64,000 bases of DNA from Sphaerisporangium dianthi (GTDB lineage Bacteria > Actinomycetota > Actinomycetes > Streptosporangiales > Streptosporangiaceae), in assembly GCF_042654065.1 (NCBI RefSeq), contig NZ_JBHSFP010000008.1, positions 242,684 to 306,683 on the forward strand, read 5' to 3'. The notes under the pieces were generated by a model, which worked only from the letters and a program-made list of their open reading frames with translations, searched no databases and was not told the origin of the DNA. A program made the position numbers and the translations under genes. Positions 16,590 through 25,549 of this stretch are shown in pieces (the first letter of the stretch is position 1; every line of letters begins with the position of its first letter).

Positions 16590-17528
16590 ATGAAGGACGT
16601 CGTCCACGACTACGACCAGCAGTTATACGACCGGTCGTTCCTCAACTGCTACCAGCGGCAGGCCATGGTCATGCTCGCCGAGCGTGTCCCCGACCTGCCG
16701 CTGACCTTCTACAACTGCCTGGTCGCCGGCGACGACATCGCCGACCAGGTCATCCGCCTCGGCCGCCCGAAGTACGACTTCCAGAGCGACCTCCTCGACC
16801 CCGCCGCGCTCGCACGCGTCGGGATCACCCGCGAGTACGTGCCGTTCGACACCTACGCGCAGGCACGCGAGCTCATCCTCGACACCGTCGAGCGCACCGG
16901 TCACGTGATCCTGTTCATCGACGTCTACTACCTCCCGCACACCCCCGAGTACCGCACCGAGCACATCGTCCACACGATCACCCTCACCTCCCGCGCCGAC
17001 GGCCTCTGGTCGATCCTCGACGACAACCAGGCCAGTGTGCTGTGCCGGTACGCCTATCCCGAGGACGTCGTCGCCGCGGCGTACGACAACGGCAAACTGC
17101 GGCACGTCAGCTGGTTCCCCGCCGGCCCGTACGACGCCGCCGCCGCGGCGGCCGGGTCGGCGGCGGCGTTCACCGAGGTCCTGCGGACCTACGACGACAC
17201 CTACGCGCTGCTCGACGGGGTCGCGGACCTGCTGGGGACACCGTGGATCACCCCGGCCCGCACCATCGCCCTGCTGTACGACGCCTTCTCGGTGTACGAG
17301 GGGTCACGGGCCTGCCTGCGGGAGTTCGCGAAGCGGCAACCGGCGTACGCGGACGCCGATCCGGCGCTCGCCGACCTCGTCGGCCGGTGCAGGGACATCA
17401 GGAACCAGCTGATGATCGGCAAGGCGATCGGCCGGGTGGACGCGTCCCGCGTGGCCGCCGCGTGCGCGGAACTCCGCGCGGCCGAGGAGGACACGCTGAA
17501 GCGGCTGCGGGGACTGGGGGGACTCTGA
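16590..17528 (+). CDS. BtrH-N-like cysteine acyltransferase candidate
   Basis: 312 residues. The N-terminal half has FLNCYQRQAM (Cys20), then HVILFIDVYYLPHTPEYRTE, EHIVHTITL and SILDDN. This order of Cys, DxYYLP, His and Asp resembles the BtrH N-terminal family of butirosin biosynthesis, a papain-like fold that moves an acyl group from a carrier protein to an amine. The C-terminal half is helical and unrecognised. If the match holds, it would off-load the carrier-bound unit made by the ligase/SyrB2-like module. The family call is from motif pattern only. Confidence 0.6.
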   Translation: MKDVVHDYDQQLYDRSFLNCYQRQAMVMLAERVPDLPLTFYNCLVAGDDIADQVIRLGRPKYDFQSDLLDPAALARVGITREYVPFDTYAQARELILDTVERTGHVILFIDVYYLPHTPEYRTEHIVHTITLTSRADGLWSILDDNQASVLCRYAYPEDVVAAAYDNGKLRHVSWFPAGPYDAAAAAAGSAAAFTEVLRTYDDTYALLDGVADLLGTPWITPARTIALLYDAFSVYEGSRACLREFAKRQPAYADADPALADLVGRCRDIRNQLMIGKAIGRVDASRVAAACAELRAAEEDTLKRLRGLGGL

Positions 17529-18079
17529 TGACGATCGATCCACGCCTGGTCGTGACCGGCTACGGCCCGGACGGCAAAGCGGTCATCGCAGGCGACACGC
17601 TCGTCCCGCCGATCACGGCACGCGCGCTCCTCGGCCAGGAGATGTACCTGATGTGGGGCAGCCCCGACGGCGGAGCGACCGTCGGCCCGAAGGCCCCCGG
17701 CCCGATCACGCTGCCGTTCTTCGCCGGAGTCGGCGGCACGCGGCTCCTGCTCGTACGCTTCCCACCCGCGTCCGCGCTCACCGGACCACCGTCCCCCGAT
17801 GACCAGGCCGAGATCGACGCGGAGGTCCGGGAACGCCTCCCCGGCCTGATCGACGCCTTCGACCCCGGCGACACCTCAGGGATGCACGCCACCGACACCC
17901 TCGACTACGGCATCTGCCTCGAAGGCGAGCTGTGGCTCGAACTCGACTCCGGTGACGAGGTGCGGCTCACCCCCGGCTCCTGCGTCGTCCAGCAGGGGAC
18001 CCCGCACGCCTGGCACAACCGCTGCGAGACCCCGGCACTGATGGCGTTCGTCGGCATCGGCGCGAAGCGGCCGGCATGA
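17528..18079 (+). CDS. Cupin-domain protein
   Basis: 183 residues from ATG 17528, overlapping the previous stop by one base. The C-terminal half is a single cupin barrel: DYGICLEGELWLEL is motif 1 and PGSCVVQQGTPHAWHN is motif 2, with His residues placed for metal binding. The N-terminal region holds a beta-rich segment without a recognised motif. Cupins in biosynthetic loci act as isomerases, dioxygenases or sensors. It sits directly before the ATP-grasp gene with a 4-base overlap. Function unassigned. Confidence 0.8.
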   Translation: MTIDPRLVVTGYGPDGKAVIAGDTLVPPITARALLGQEMYLMWGSPDGGATVGPKAPGPITLPFFAGVGGTRLLLVRFPPASALTGPPSPDDQAEIDAEVRERLPGLIDAFDPGDTSGMHATDTLDYGICLEGELWLELDSGDEVRLTPGSCVVQQGTPHAWHNRCETPALMAFVGIGAKRPA

Positions 18080-19299
18080 CGAGGCTGGTCGTCGTCGGGA
18101 CAGGGCCCCGCCTGTACCGCGAGTTCATGCTGCGTGGCATCGGTGAGCGCCACGACGTCCACATCGTCATCGGCAGACCGGCCGAATGGGAGACGCCGTA
18201 CGTCACCGGCGTCAGCGTCGTCCCCGGCATGACGCCGGACGGCATCGCCGCCGCCGTCCAAGAGATCGTCGCACGAGGCGGCGTCGACGGCATCATGACG
18301 TGGGCCGAGGACCACGTCGTCGACACCGCGCTGGCCGCGGCCGCCGCGGGCCTGCCAGGCCCCGGTCCCGGCGCCGCGCGCGCCTGCCGCGACAAACACC
18401 TCACCCGCTCGGCCCTCGCCGCGCGCGGCGTCCCGCAGCCCCAGTCCGTCCTGGTGGCCGACCTCACCGAGGCGCGCGCCGTGGCCGACAAGTTCGGCTA
18501 CCCCATCGTCATCAAGCCGAGAGGCGGCGTCGCGAGCCAGGCCGTCGCGCTCATCCACGACGCCGAGGAGCTGGCCGGCCACTTCCCCTCCGCGCACCGC
18601 CTCCCGGCCGCCGACCTGCGATCCCCTGACCGCTCCGTCCTGATCGAGGAGTACCTCACCGGCCAGGAGATCGCCGTCGACTCGGTCGTGAGGAACGGCC
18701 GGGTCATGCCGATCCTCGTCGCGCACAAGGAGATGGGCTACGCGCCGTACTTCGAGGAGACCGGCCACTGGACACAGGCCGCCGAGCCGCTGCTGGCCGA
18801 CCCCGCGATCACCAGGTTCCTCACCCAGGTCCACACCGCCATCGGCTACTCGACCGGCGCCACGCACACCGAGCTCAAACTCACCGACACGGGCCCGAAA
18901 CTCATCGAGATCAACGGCCGGCTGGGCGGCGACCTCATCTCCTACCTGTGCGGCAACGCCTCCGGCGTGGCCCCCGGCCTGGCCCTCGCCGCCGTGTCCT
19001 GCGGCGCCGTCCCCGACCTGACCCCGGTACGCACGTCATGCGCCGGAATCAGGTTCGCCTACCCCCCGTGGCCCGAGACCCGCGTAGAGGAGATCGTCTT
19101 CGACGAGTCGGCCCTCCCCCCGGAGACAGACCTCGCCGTCCCCCTCGTCAGCCCGGGCGAAGTCGTCCGACTGCCGAACAAGGACCTCATGGAAGCCCGC
19201 GTCGCCTTCGCCACCGCCACCGCGTCCACCCGCGAGGAGGTCTCCGCCGCACTGGACCAGTCCCTGGCGGCACTGCGCTGCACGTGGAGCCCCGCATGA
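18076..19299 (+). CDS. ATP-grasp carboxylate-amine ligase (TblF-like dipeptide ligase)
   Basis: 407 residues with the ATP-grasp layout: pre-domain (WAEDHVVDTAL), DKHLTRSALAARGVP, ATP lysine in YPIVIKPRGGVAS, VLIEEYLTGQEIAVD, and the metal site LIEINGRLGGD. Such ligases form peptide bonds between amino acids via an acyl phosphate. In tabtoxin TblF joins tabtoxinine-beta-lactam to Thr and so detoxifies it for the producer. This is the obvious candidate for dipeptide formation here. It overlaps the cupin gene. Its C-terminus (TWSPA) lies in the first copy of a 29-bp tandem repeat. Confidence 0.88.
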   Translation: MTRLVVVGTGPRLYREFMLRGIGERHDVHIVIGRPAEWETPYVTGVSVVPGMTPDGIAAAVQEIVARGGVDGIMTWAEDHVVDTALAAAAAGLPGPGPGAARACRDKHLTRSALAARGVPQPQSVLVADLTEARAVADKFGYPIVIKPRGGVASQAVALIHDAEELAGHFPSAHRLPAADLRSPDRSVLIEEYLTGQEIAVDSVVRNGRVMPILVAHKEMGYAPYFEETGHWTQAAEPLLADPAITRFLTQVHTAIGYSTGATHTELKLTDTGPKLIEINGRLGGDLISYLCGNASGVAPGLALAAVSCGAVPDLTPVRTSCAGIRFAYPPWPETRVEEIVFDESALPPETDLAVPLVSPGEVVRLPNKDLMEARVAFATATASTREEVSAALDQSLAALRCTWSPA

Positions 19300-19394
19300 C
19301 CGACCCGCGCACGTGGAGCCCTCCATGATCGACCCGCGCACGTGGAGCCCCCCTTGACCAACCCGCGCACGTGGAGCCCCGCATGACCAACCCG
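19281..19394 (+). repeat. Four tandem 29-bp repeats at the ATP-grasp/MFS junction
   Basis: Copies start at 19281, 19310, 19339 and 19368, with a few substitutions; the last lacks the final two or three bases of the unit. Each holds gtggag (a ribosome site), then six or so bases and ATGA or TTGA. The first copy contains the ATP-grasp stop, the last the MFS start. The 29-base unit is not a multiple of three, so each copy resets the frame. Confidence 0.93.
19296..19386 (+). other. Chain of three overlapping 10-codon mini-ORFs
   Basis: ORF 1 (19296-19328) reads MTDPRTWSPP, ORF 2 (19325-19357) MIDPRTWSPP, ORF 3 (19354-19386, TTG start) MTNPRTWSPA. Each stop overlaps the next start by 4 bases, and the last overlaps the MFS start at 19383. 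Each start has a ggag site 6 bases upstream. The ATP-grasp stop overlaps the first start. Ribosomes could pass by termination-reinitiation through all three before reaching the exporter, lowering or buffering its yield. Whether the peptides are made is unknown. Confidence 0.55.
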
Positions 19395-20642
19395 CCGCAG
19401 ACACCCGCCGCCGAAACCCCCGCGGGGGTGATCCGCACGCTGCGCGAACTGCCGCGGTCGGCCATCGTCCTGCTGCTCGGCATCGCGCTGAACCGCATGG
19501 GAAGCTTCGTCGCGCTCTTCCTGATCCTGTACCTCACCGGGCTCGGCTACAGCCCCGCGCAGGCGGGTTTCGTCGTCAGCTTTTTCGGCGTGGGCTCGAT
19601 CGTGGGAACGTTCGCCGGCGGCAGCGCCACCGGAAAGTACGGCGCACGAACCGTGATCATCTGGTCGATGCTGTTATGCAGCCTCGCCATCGGGGCCCTG
19701 ACCGTCGTGACAGCGCTCGTCCCGCTGCTGGCCGTGAGCTTCGCCGCGGGCGCCTTCGGCCAGATGTACCGCCCCGCCGCCATGACCATGCTCGCCGACC
19801 TGACCCCGCCGCAACGCCTCGTCACGACCTCGGCCGCCGGCCGTTTCGGCCTCAACCTCGGCGCCGCCATCGGCCCCCTGCTAGGCGTGTGGCTGGCCGC
19901 CGCGTTCTCCTACCAGGTCGTCTTCCTCGTCAACGCACTGACGGACCTGCTCTTCGCCTTGATCGTCCTGCTGGTCATCCCGGCCGCGACCCCTCACCGC
20001 GCGAGCGACCACCCCACCACCGGGAACCGAGCCGCCGAGGCCCCGGCCCCGGCCCCCAAGGACACCGCGCGCTACAAGGACCTGCTGGGGGACCGGCGCT
20101 ACCTGCTGTTCCTCGCCGGCATGTTCATCACGGCCGTCGCCGAGGCACAGTACCACTCGACGCTGCCGCTCGAAGTGCAGCAACGCGGCTACCCCACCGC
20201 TCTCTACGGCGCACTGGTGGCGATCAACGGCGCGCTGGTCATCCTCGTGGAACTCCCGCTGACCCCCTTCATCCAGCGCTTCCCCATGCGAACCACCGTC
20301 GCCACCGGCTGCCTCCTCCTGGGCGTGGGCCTGAGCCTGTTCGGCCTCCCCTTCGGCCCATGGATCTTCATCCTGGGAGCCGTCGTCTGGACCCTGGGAG
20401 AGATCATCAGCGCTCCCAGCATCGGCGCCTACCCGGCCCTGGCCGCTCCGGCCCCCATCCTCCGCAGCCGCTACATAGGCGCACTGTCCACCTGCCAGGC
20501 AGCAGGCTGGGCCCTCGGCCCCACCATCGGCACGGCCCTGTTCGAGTACGTGGGCGGCGCCGTCTGGGTGATGTGCGCGGCCCTCGGCGTCCTCGCCTAC
20601 CTCGGCATGCGCGCAGGCGTCCGCGAACCCGTCCTGCCTTAA
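19383..20642 (+). CDS. MFS exporter (TblR-like position)
   Basis: 419 residues from ATG 19383, with gtggag 7 bases upstream. About twelve hydrophobic segments span the protein, with GKYGARTVIIWSML as the loop 2-3 motif and a longer central loop rich in Ala/Pro (about 205-225). It is an inner-membrane major facilitator, probably a proton-driven drug exporter. As last gene of the operon it is the likely self-protection exporter for the product, as the MFS protein TblR is presumed to be in P. syringae. A sugar-type or other substrate cannot be excluded. Confidence 0.9.
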   Translation: MTNPPQTPAAETPAGVIRTLRELPRSAIVLLLGIALNRMGSFVALFLILYLTGLGYSPAQAGFVVSFFGVGSIVGTFAGGSATGKYGARTVIIWSMLLCSLAIGALTVVTALVPLLAVSFAAGAFGQMYRPAAMTMLADLTPPQRLVTTSAAGRFGLNLGAAIGPLLGVWLAAAFSYQVVFLVNALTDLLFALIVLLVIPAATPHRASDHPTTGNRAAEAPAPAPKDTARYKDLLGDRRYLLFLAGMFITAVAEAQYHSTLPLEVQQRGYPTALYGALVAINGALVILVELPLTPFIQRFPMRTTVATGCLLLGVGLSLFGLPFGPWIFILGAVVWTLGEIISAPSIGAYPALAAPAPILRSRYIGALSTCQAAGWALGPTIGTALFEYVGGAVWVMCAALGVLAYLGMRAGVREPVLP

Positions 20643-20792
20643 CGTCTAGCACGGTGTCACACACGTTCGCCGGGGTGCGACACGCCGTACGGCTTCCGAA
20701 GAGGTGGCAGGCGGGGTGGCCCATCACGCATACCGAAGGTTGCTGAATGTCCTCTTTGGCGTTTTCGTCGGAGCAGTGCTCTACTCCCTGCC

Positions 20793-21698
20793 ATGACGAC
20801 TCTGACGAAGGTTCAGCCCGCCCCTGTCATCGACGAGACGGCCCGGTTGCTGACCGAGCACTACGTTTTCCCCGAGATAGCCGAGCGGCTCGCCGGCGTG
20901 CTGCGACGACGCCTCGCCGAGGGCGCCTATGACGTCGACGGCGCCGAGGAGCTCGCCCGTCTGGTCACCGCCGACCTTCAGTCCGTCAACAACGACAAAC
21001 ATCTGAGACTGAAGCACCACGCCGACCAGGTGCCCCCCAAGGAGATGGAGGCCACCCTGGCCTCCATGCGCCGGGACTTCGACACCTCGCTCGGCGGTGC
21101 GCCCCGGGTGGAGTCGCTCGACGGAGGGGTCGCCGTGGTGGAACTGGCGCCGATGCTGTTCCCGCTGGAGTGGGCCGCCGAACCGCTGAGCGCCGCGCTC
21201 ACCCTGGCCTCCCGCGCACAGGCGCTGATCGTGGACCTTCGCGGCAACCGGGGCGGCGACCCCGACACCGTCGCCTTCGTCTGCAGCTACCTGTTGGACG
21301 AGCGCACTCACCTCAACACCATGTACTGGCGCGACGGCGAGCGCAGCGAGCAGTCCTGGAGCCTGCCGCACGTTCCCGGCGCGCGGTTCGGCGGCAGCAA
21401 ACCGCTGTACGTGCTGTCCAGCGACGCCACCTTCTCCGCCGCCGAAGAACTGGCCTACGACCTGCAACAGCTCGGCCGCGCCGTCGTCGTCGGCGAGCCC
21501 ACCCGCGGCGGCGCGCACCCGTGCAAGGGTTGGACCGTGCACCCCCACCTGGAGGCCACCGTCCCCACCGGCCGCGCCATCAACCCCGTCTCCGGCACGA
21601 ACTGGGAGGGCACCGGCGTGCGGCCCGACGTCCCTTGCGCCGCCGCGGAATCCCTCGGCCGGGCGCACGCACTGGCCCTCGCCCGGCTCGCGGACTGA
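20793..21698 (+). CDS. S41-family (IRBP/tail-specific-like) peptidase
   Basis: 301 residues with an N-terminal three-helix IRBP-type domain (TARLLTEHYVFPEIAERLAG) and a C-terminal S41 core: VDLRGNRGGDPDTVAF, the nucleophile region SSDATFSAAEELAYDL, then GEPTRGGAHP. No signal peptide is visible, so a cytoplasmic location is likely. It begins 150 bases after the MFS gene and may be a border gene, or a peptidase linked to the dipeptide product. Nothing in the sequence decides between these. Confidence 0.85.
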   Translation: MTTLTKVQPAPVIDETARLLTEHYVFPEIAERLAGVLRRRLAEGAYDVDGAEELARLVTADLQSVNNDKHLRLKHHADQVPPKEMEATLASMRRDFDTSLGGAPRVESLDGGVAVVELAPMLFPLEWAAEPLSAALTLASRAQALIVDLRGNRGGDPDTVAFVCSYLLDERTHLNTMYWRDGERSEQSWSLPHVPGARFGGSKPLYVLSSDATFSAAEELAYDLQQLGRAVVVGEPTRGGAHPCKGWTVHPHLEATVPTGRAINPVSGTNWEGTGVRPDVPCAAAESLGRAHALALARLAD

Positions 21699-21765
21699 CG
21701 CGGCCCGGCTCATCCAACCGATCACCCGGGGTGGCTACCTCGACCGCCGATGACGCCGTCGGCCT

Positions 21766-22599
21766 CTAGCCGGCGTCGGGACGAGTGTGGGGTCCGGGGC
21801 TGTGATCCTCCGGGTGGTCCGCGCGGCCGTCGACGCCGGAAGGAGAGGGGGGCAGGCGTCGCAGGAGGTAGGTGTCCATGATCCAGCCTTTGCGGCGGCG
21901 GGCCTCGTCCCGGACCTGGCGGATGCGGTCGGCGACCTCGGCGACCGGGCCGTCCACCAGGATCTCGTCGGGAGTGCCGAGGTAGGCGCCCCAGTAGATG
22001 TGGAAGTCGTCCAGGCCCGCGAAGGCGCTGTGCGCGTCCAGCATGATGACGAGATCGTCGGCCGTCGCTCCGTCCGCGGTCAGGCGGCGGCCGGTGGTGA
22101 TGTGCACCGGCCGCCCGACCTGGGTCAGGCTCACGCGGTGCCCCGCGGCGAGCGCGGACACGCTGCTGATCCCCGGGATGACCTCGTAGGTGAAGCGGAT
22201 GTTCCCCCGTTCGAGCATCTCCTCGACGACGGCCAGCGTGCTGTCGTACAGGCCGGGGTCGCCCCAGACCAGGAACGCCCCGGTCTGCCCGTCCGCCAGT
22301 TCGTCGCGGACGAGCCGCTCGCAGATACGCGCACGACGCGACCGCCAGTCCTCGACGGCCGCGCCATAGGCGGCGGCGGTCCGGTCGCGCTCGGGATCGT
22401 CGGTCTCCACCACGCGATACGGGGCCCTCGCATGCGCGTCTATCAGGTCCCTGCGGAACCCGGCGAGGTCGTGGGTGGTCTCGCCCTTGTCCAGGATGAA
22501 GAAGACGTCGGCGCGGGCCATGGCCTTGGCCGCCTGGATGGTGAGGTGATCGGGGTCGCCGGCGCCGATGCCGATGATGAGGATGTGCTTCACCCGCAA
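21766..22599 (-). CDS. cobF: Precorrin-6A synthase (deacetylating) CobF
   Basis: 277 residues of the tetrapyrrole methylase fold: N-terminal GIGAGDPDHLTIQAAKAM, FLVWGDPGLYDST and YEVIPGISSVSALAAG. Motifs and order match CobF, which methylates C-1 of precorrin-5 and releases acetate in aerobic cobalamin synthesis. It stands alone, convergent with the S41 gene, so it is probably not part of the biosynthetic cluster. The C-terminal 30 residues (after LLRRLPPSPS) are a low-complexity tail. Confidence 0.93.
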   Translation of the reverse strand: MRVKHILIIGIGAGDPDHLTIQAAKAMARADVFFILDKGETTHDLAGFRRDLIDAHARAPYRVVETDDPERDRTAAAYGAAVEDWRSRRARICERLVRDELADGQTGAFLVWGDPGLYDSTLAVVEEMLERGNIRFTYEVIPGISSVSALAAGHRVSLTQVGRPVHITTGRRLTADGATADDLVIMLDAHSAFAGLDDFHIYWGAYLGTPDEILVDGPVAEVADRIRQVRDEARRRKGWIMDTYLLRRLPPSPSGVDGRADHPEDHSPGPHTRPDAG

Positions 22600-22734
22600 G
22601 AGTCTGCCCTCCTGCGACCGCTCGCCGACACCAGGCCGGCCGTTCCTCCGCCTGGCGCCTGTGTCGCCGGCGCGTCGATGACGCGCCGGCGACGGACACC
22701 GTCTCGCGGTTACGCGGTCACGCCGAGCCGACCG

Positions 22735-24279
22735 TCAGACGGCCGTGCGCGACCACTGCTGGTTGGCGCCGGTGTTGCACGAATACTGCTTGAGGATCAC
22801 GCCATCCGCGGTCGACGCGGCCGGCACGTCCACGCATTTGCCGCTGTGCCGTGCCCGGAGCTGGAAGTAGCCGCCGTTGGCGACCATCTGGAACTGCTGG
22901 TTGTTGCCGGTGCCGCAGGTGTACTGGACGAGCTCGGCGCCGTCGGCGGTCGAAGCGCTCACCACATCAAGACACTTTCCGCTGAGGCGGCTGATGATGC
23001 GCCAGTAGCCGCTGCCGGCGTCCTGGAACCTCCACTGCTGCCACGCGTTGCCGCCGTAGGTGTACTGGCCGACGCGCGCACCGTTGCTGGTGTTCGGTTG
23101 CTGGACGTCCATGGCCTTGCCGCTGTGGCGCACGTTGATCTGGTAGAACGTGTCCGGCTCGGGCGTGGGGGTGGGGGTGGGCTCCGGCGTGGGGGTGGAG
23201 CCGCCGATGTTGTCGCCCCAGGCGTAACGGATCCGGTTGGCACCGGAGCCGTTGCGGATGGACAGGTTGAGGTTGGTGCCGCTGCCACCCAGAACGTACA
23301 TCGAGTACCAGTCGTAGCCGATGGTGCCCGGCTTGCCGCCGAGGGCGGGCCAGTAGGTGCCGCCCATCTGGTTGTCCCGCATGACCTGGGCCATGGCGCG
23401 GATGTAGCGCACGAAGTTGTCGGTGCTGTTCGCGTCCGCGTAGTTGAGGCCGGTGGACATCGGCGCGCCGAACTCGGTCGCGACCGCGCGGGAGGCGCAG
23501 TTGCCGAGACGCGCCTGAATGTGGCTCCGGAAGGCGTCGTAGGTCATCGCGCCGTAGAAGAAGGCGTAGTAGTGGAAGGACAGCAGCGTCGAGTTGAAGC
23601 GGCTGTCGTTGCAGATGTCCCGCAGGTCCTGGCTGAAGCCGGTGCCGCCGATGAGCACCCGGCCGGGCACCGCCGTGGGGTGAGAGCTGAGCCAGTTCGC
23701 CGCGACGTTGCGCCAGTCCGCCGATGAGTAGCCGTGCGGCTCGTTCATCGGCTCGAAGTAGACGTTGCCGTTCGAGGCGTACGTGTTGACCACGCTGGAC
23801 CACATCGTGTTCCACGCTGAGAGGTTGGTGATCCTGCCGCCGGAGGCGGCGCCGTCCTCCCAGTAGGCCAGGATGACCTTGAATCCACGCTCGGTGGCGG
23901 CGTCGATGGCGCCGCGGTAGGCGTTCCACCAGGTCGTGTTGGCCACAGTGTGAGTGTTGACGGGCAGCCGGACGGTGTTGACGCCCATGAGGTATTCCAT
24001 GCTGTCGTAGAGGGCGTTGGCCTTGGCCCGCACTGTCGCGTTGCTGTCGGACTGGCTCAGGCCCTGAACGACGAGCGTGCCGGTGCTGAAGTTGTCACCC
24101 AGCACGGCCCAGTTCATGCCGCGGAACTGGCTGGTGGCGGCTTTGGCCGGCGACGCGGAGACGACGGCCGCCACCGCGGTGAGCGCGGTCACCACAAGGG
24201 CGATTAGCAACCGGCGCAACGATCCGGTGCTCCGCGGAGGTCCCGATGAGTAACCATCGGATGCCGTGATCAGTGCCAT
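22735..24279 (-). CDS. Secreted GH5 glycoside hydrolase with C-terminal CBM13 (ricin-type) module
   Basis: 514 residues from ATG 24279 (ggga 7 bases upstream). A signal peptide ends near SASPAKA. The GH5 barrel has acid/base Glu180 in FEPMNEPHG and nucleophile Glu269 in ATEFGAP. A PT/PE linker (about 375-390) leads to a beta-trefoil lectin with three repeats, each with a QW motif (WQQWRFQ, NNQQFQM, NQQWSRT) and DV residues for sugar binding. It is an extracellular beta-glycanase, probably on cellulose, mannan or galactan; GH5 subfamily not assigned. A LacI-type site lies about 380 bases upstream. Confidence 0.9.
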   Translation of the reverse strand: MALITASDGYSSGPPRSTGSLRRLLIALVVTALTAVAAVVSASPAKAATSQFRGMNWAVLGDNFSTGTLVVQGLSQSDSNATVRAKANALYDSMEYLMGVNTVRLPVNTHTVANTTWWNAYRGAIDAATERGFKVILAYWEDGAASGGRITNLSAWNTMWSSVVNTYASNGNVYFEPMNEPHGYSSADWRNVAANWLSSHPTAVPGRVLIGGTGFSQDLRDICNDSRFNSTLLSFHYYAFFYGAMTYDAFRSHIQARLGNCASRAVATEFGAPMSTGLNYADANSTDNFVRYIRAMAQVMRDNQMGGTYWPALGGKPGTIGYDWYSMYVLGGSGTNLNLSIRNGSGANRIRYAWGDNIGGSTPTPEPTPTPTPEPDTFYQINVRHSGKAMDVQQPNTSNGARVGQYTYGGNAWQQWRFQDAGSGYWRIISRLSGKCLDVVSASTADGAELVQYTCGTGNNQQFQMVANGGYFQLRARHSGKCVDVPAASTADGVILKQYSCNTGANQQWSRTAV

Positions 24280-24656
24280 GAAATGTCCCATCACTAGATC
24301 TGCGTTTCTGGGTCGAACCCTCACTGGTGGACATCGCGTCGCCGACGTACGTACCGGCCGCGTCGTGCCGCTCCGACAGCAGGACCGGCGTAGGGGAGAC
24401 AGCCACGTGGCGGCGGTGAGGGCGACTTGGGTCGGCGGCTTCGTCGCGCAGGGGGCCGGCAGATGGGAACGCCCTTGCTGTGGGCGTCCCACTGCGCCAC
24501 GAGGGGTGTCACGAGCCGCCGGAGGGCCTGCGATCGAGGTTCTCCGGCACGCCGCATCGGGACAGGTGGCCGGTGTCGAAGCCGGCGGCCGCACCGGTGG
24601 CCTGCGGCGGCCGGCGACGGTTCGGATGGGGGGACTGCATCGGAACTCCAACGAAT

Positions 24657-24668
24657 GTCAGCGCTAAT
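24657..24668. promoter_or_regulatory. LacI-type operator, site 1 (GTCAGCGCTAAT)
   Basis: Imperfect palindrome around AGCGCT, upstream of the GH5 gene. It shares the pattern GTnAGCGCTAA with the sites at 25024 and 25550. Confidence 0.45.
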
Positions 24669-25023
24669 GTTTATACGGCGGGTTACCTCGTGTGGCAGGG
24701 CACTCGGGTTCGTATCGCGGGGACGCCGAACGCGCATCATATATCCGGGCGGAAGTGAAGGTTACGTCGGCGTTACAACAGTGTGAGCGATCACAACTGC
24801 GCGGTCAATATCCGAAGTAGGCGCCCGGCCTCGGCGGCTTGGCGCGGATGGCCCTGGCTCGCCGATAGCGAGGGTGCGACCGAAACGATGCCCTGCACGG
24901 GTCTTGTGCGGGCCCTCTATGCACGTCAACGCTCTGCGAAAGGCATCAGGAACATGGCGGCGAACCGTACGCCCCGCGACCAGGCTGATTCGCAAGCGCT
25001 CTATCGTGGTGTCCGTGAAAAGC

Positions 25024-25035
25024 GTTAGCGCTAAC
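25024..25035. promoter_or_regulatory. LacI-type operator, site 2 (GTTAGCGCTAAC)
   Basis: A perfect 12-bp palindrome in the middle of the gap between the divergent GH5 and cutinase genes. It is the best copy of the shared motif, though no gene starts close to it. Confidence 0.55.
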
Positions 25036-25549
25036 ACAATTGGTCGTCCTGGTGCGCCTCGACCAGCGTGGAAGCAAGTGTGCGGTCCTGAATCGCCGTG
25101 CGCTCCGCAGGACGATCTTGTGCGGGTGCGGCCAGATCGATCCTGGGGGACGCGGAAGGTTCCGGACGTCGGCCTCTGCCGTCGCCGCAGGTTCGCCGTC
25201 GAACGGCAGAGTTGAGGTTCCACTGCTGGTCAAGCTGCCTGTTGCGGTCCCGGATCACTATCCGGGCGCCGCTCGATGGGCCCTGTCGAAGGCGTCCAGG
25301 CGCCTGTCGCCGGACACCTGCGGCCACTTGCTCAGGGAAGCAGATGAAAGGCGTTCACCGGTGAAATTTTCAGCGCAGGGACCTCGTCGCCGAGGTGCGG
25401 CGATCCCGATATCCCAGATAAGCGTCTTCACCCCCTCGCACTGTCGCTGCCGGCATCCGGCATCCGTTGACAGAGGCTTTCTCCTCGTATTTGCTCTGTC
25501 GCACCGCCTCGGTCAGCGGAGGAGAGGGGGCTCGGCGGAGGGACGGCAT

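Noticed and set aside
21766..22599. cobF as part of the biosynthetic cluster
   Set aside because: It is convergent and belongs to cobalamin synthesis; nothing ties it to the product.
24762..25223. A 153-codon minus-strand frame in the GH5-cutinase gap
   Set aside because: No motif, no ribosome site, and other frames of similar length overlap it; not enough to call a gene.
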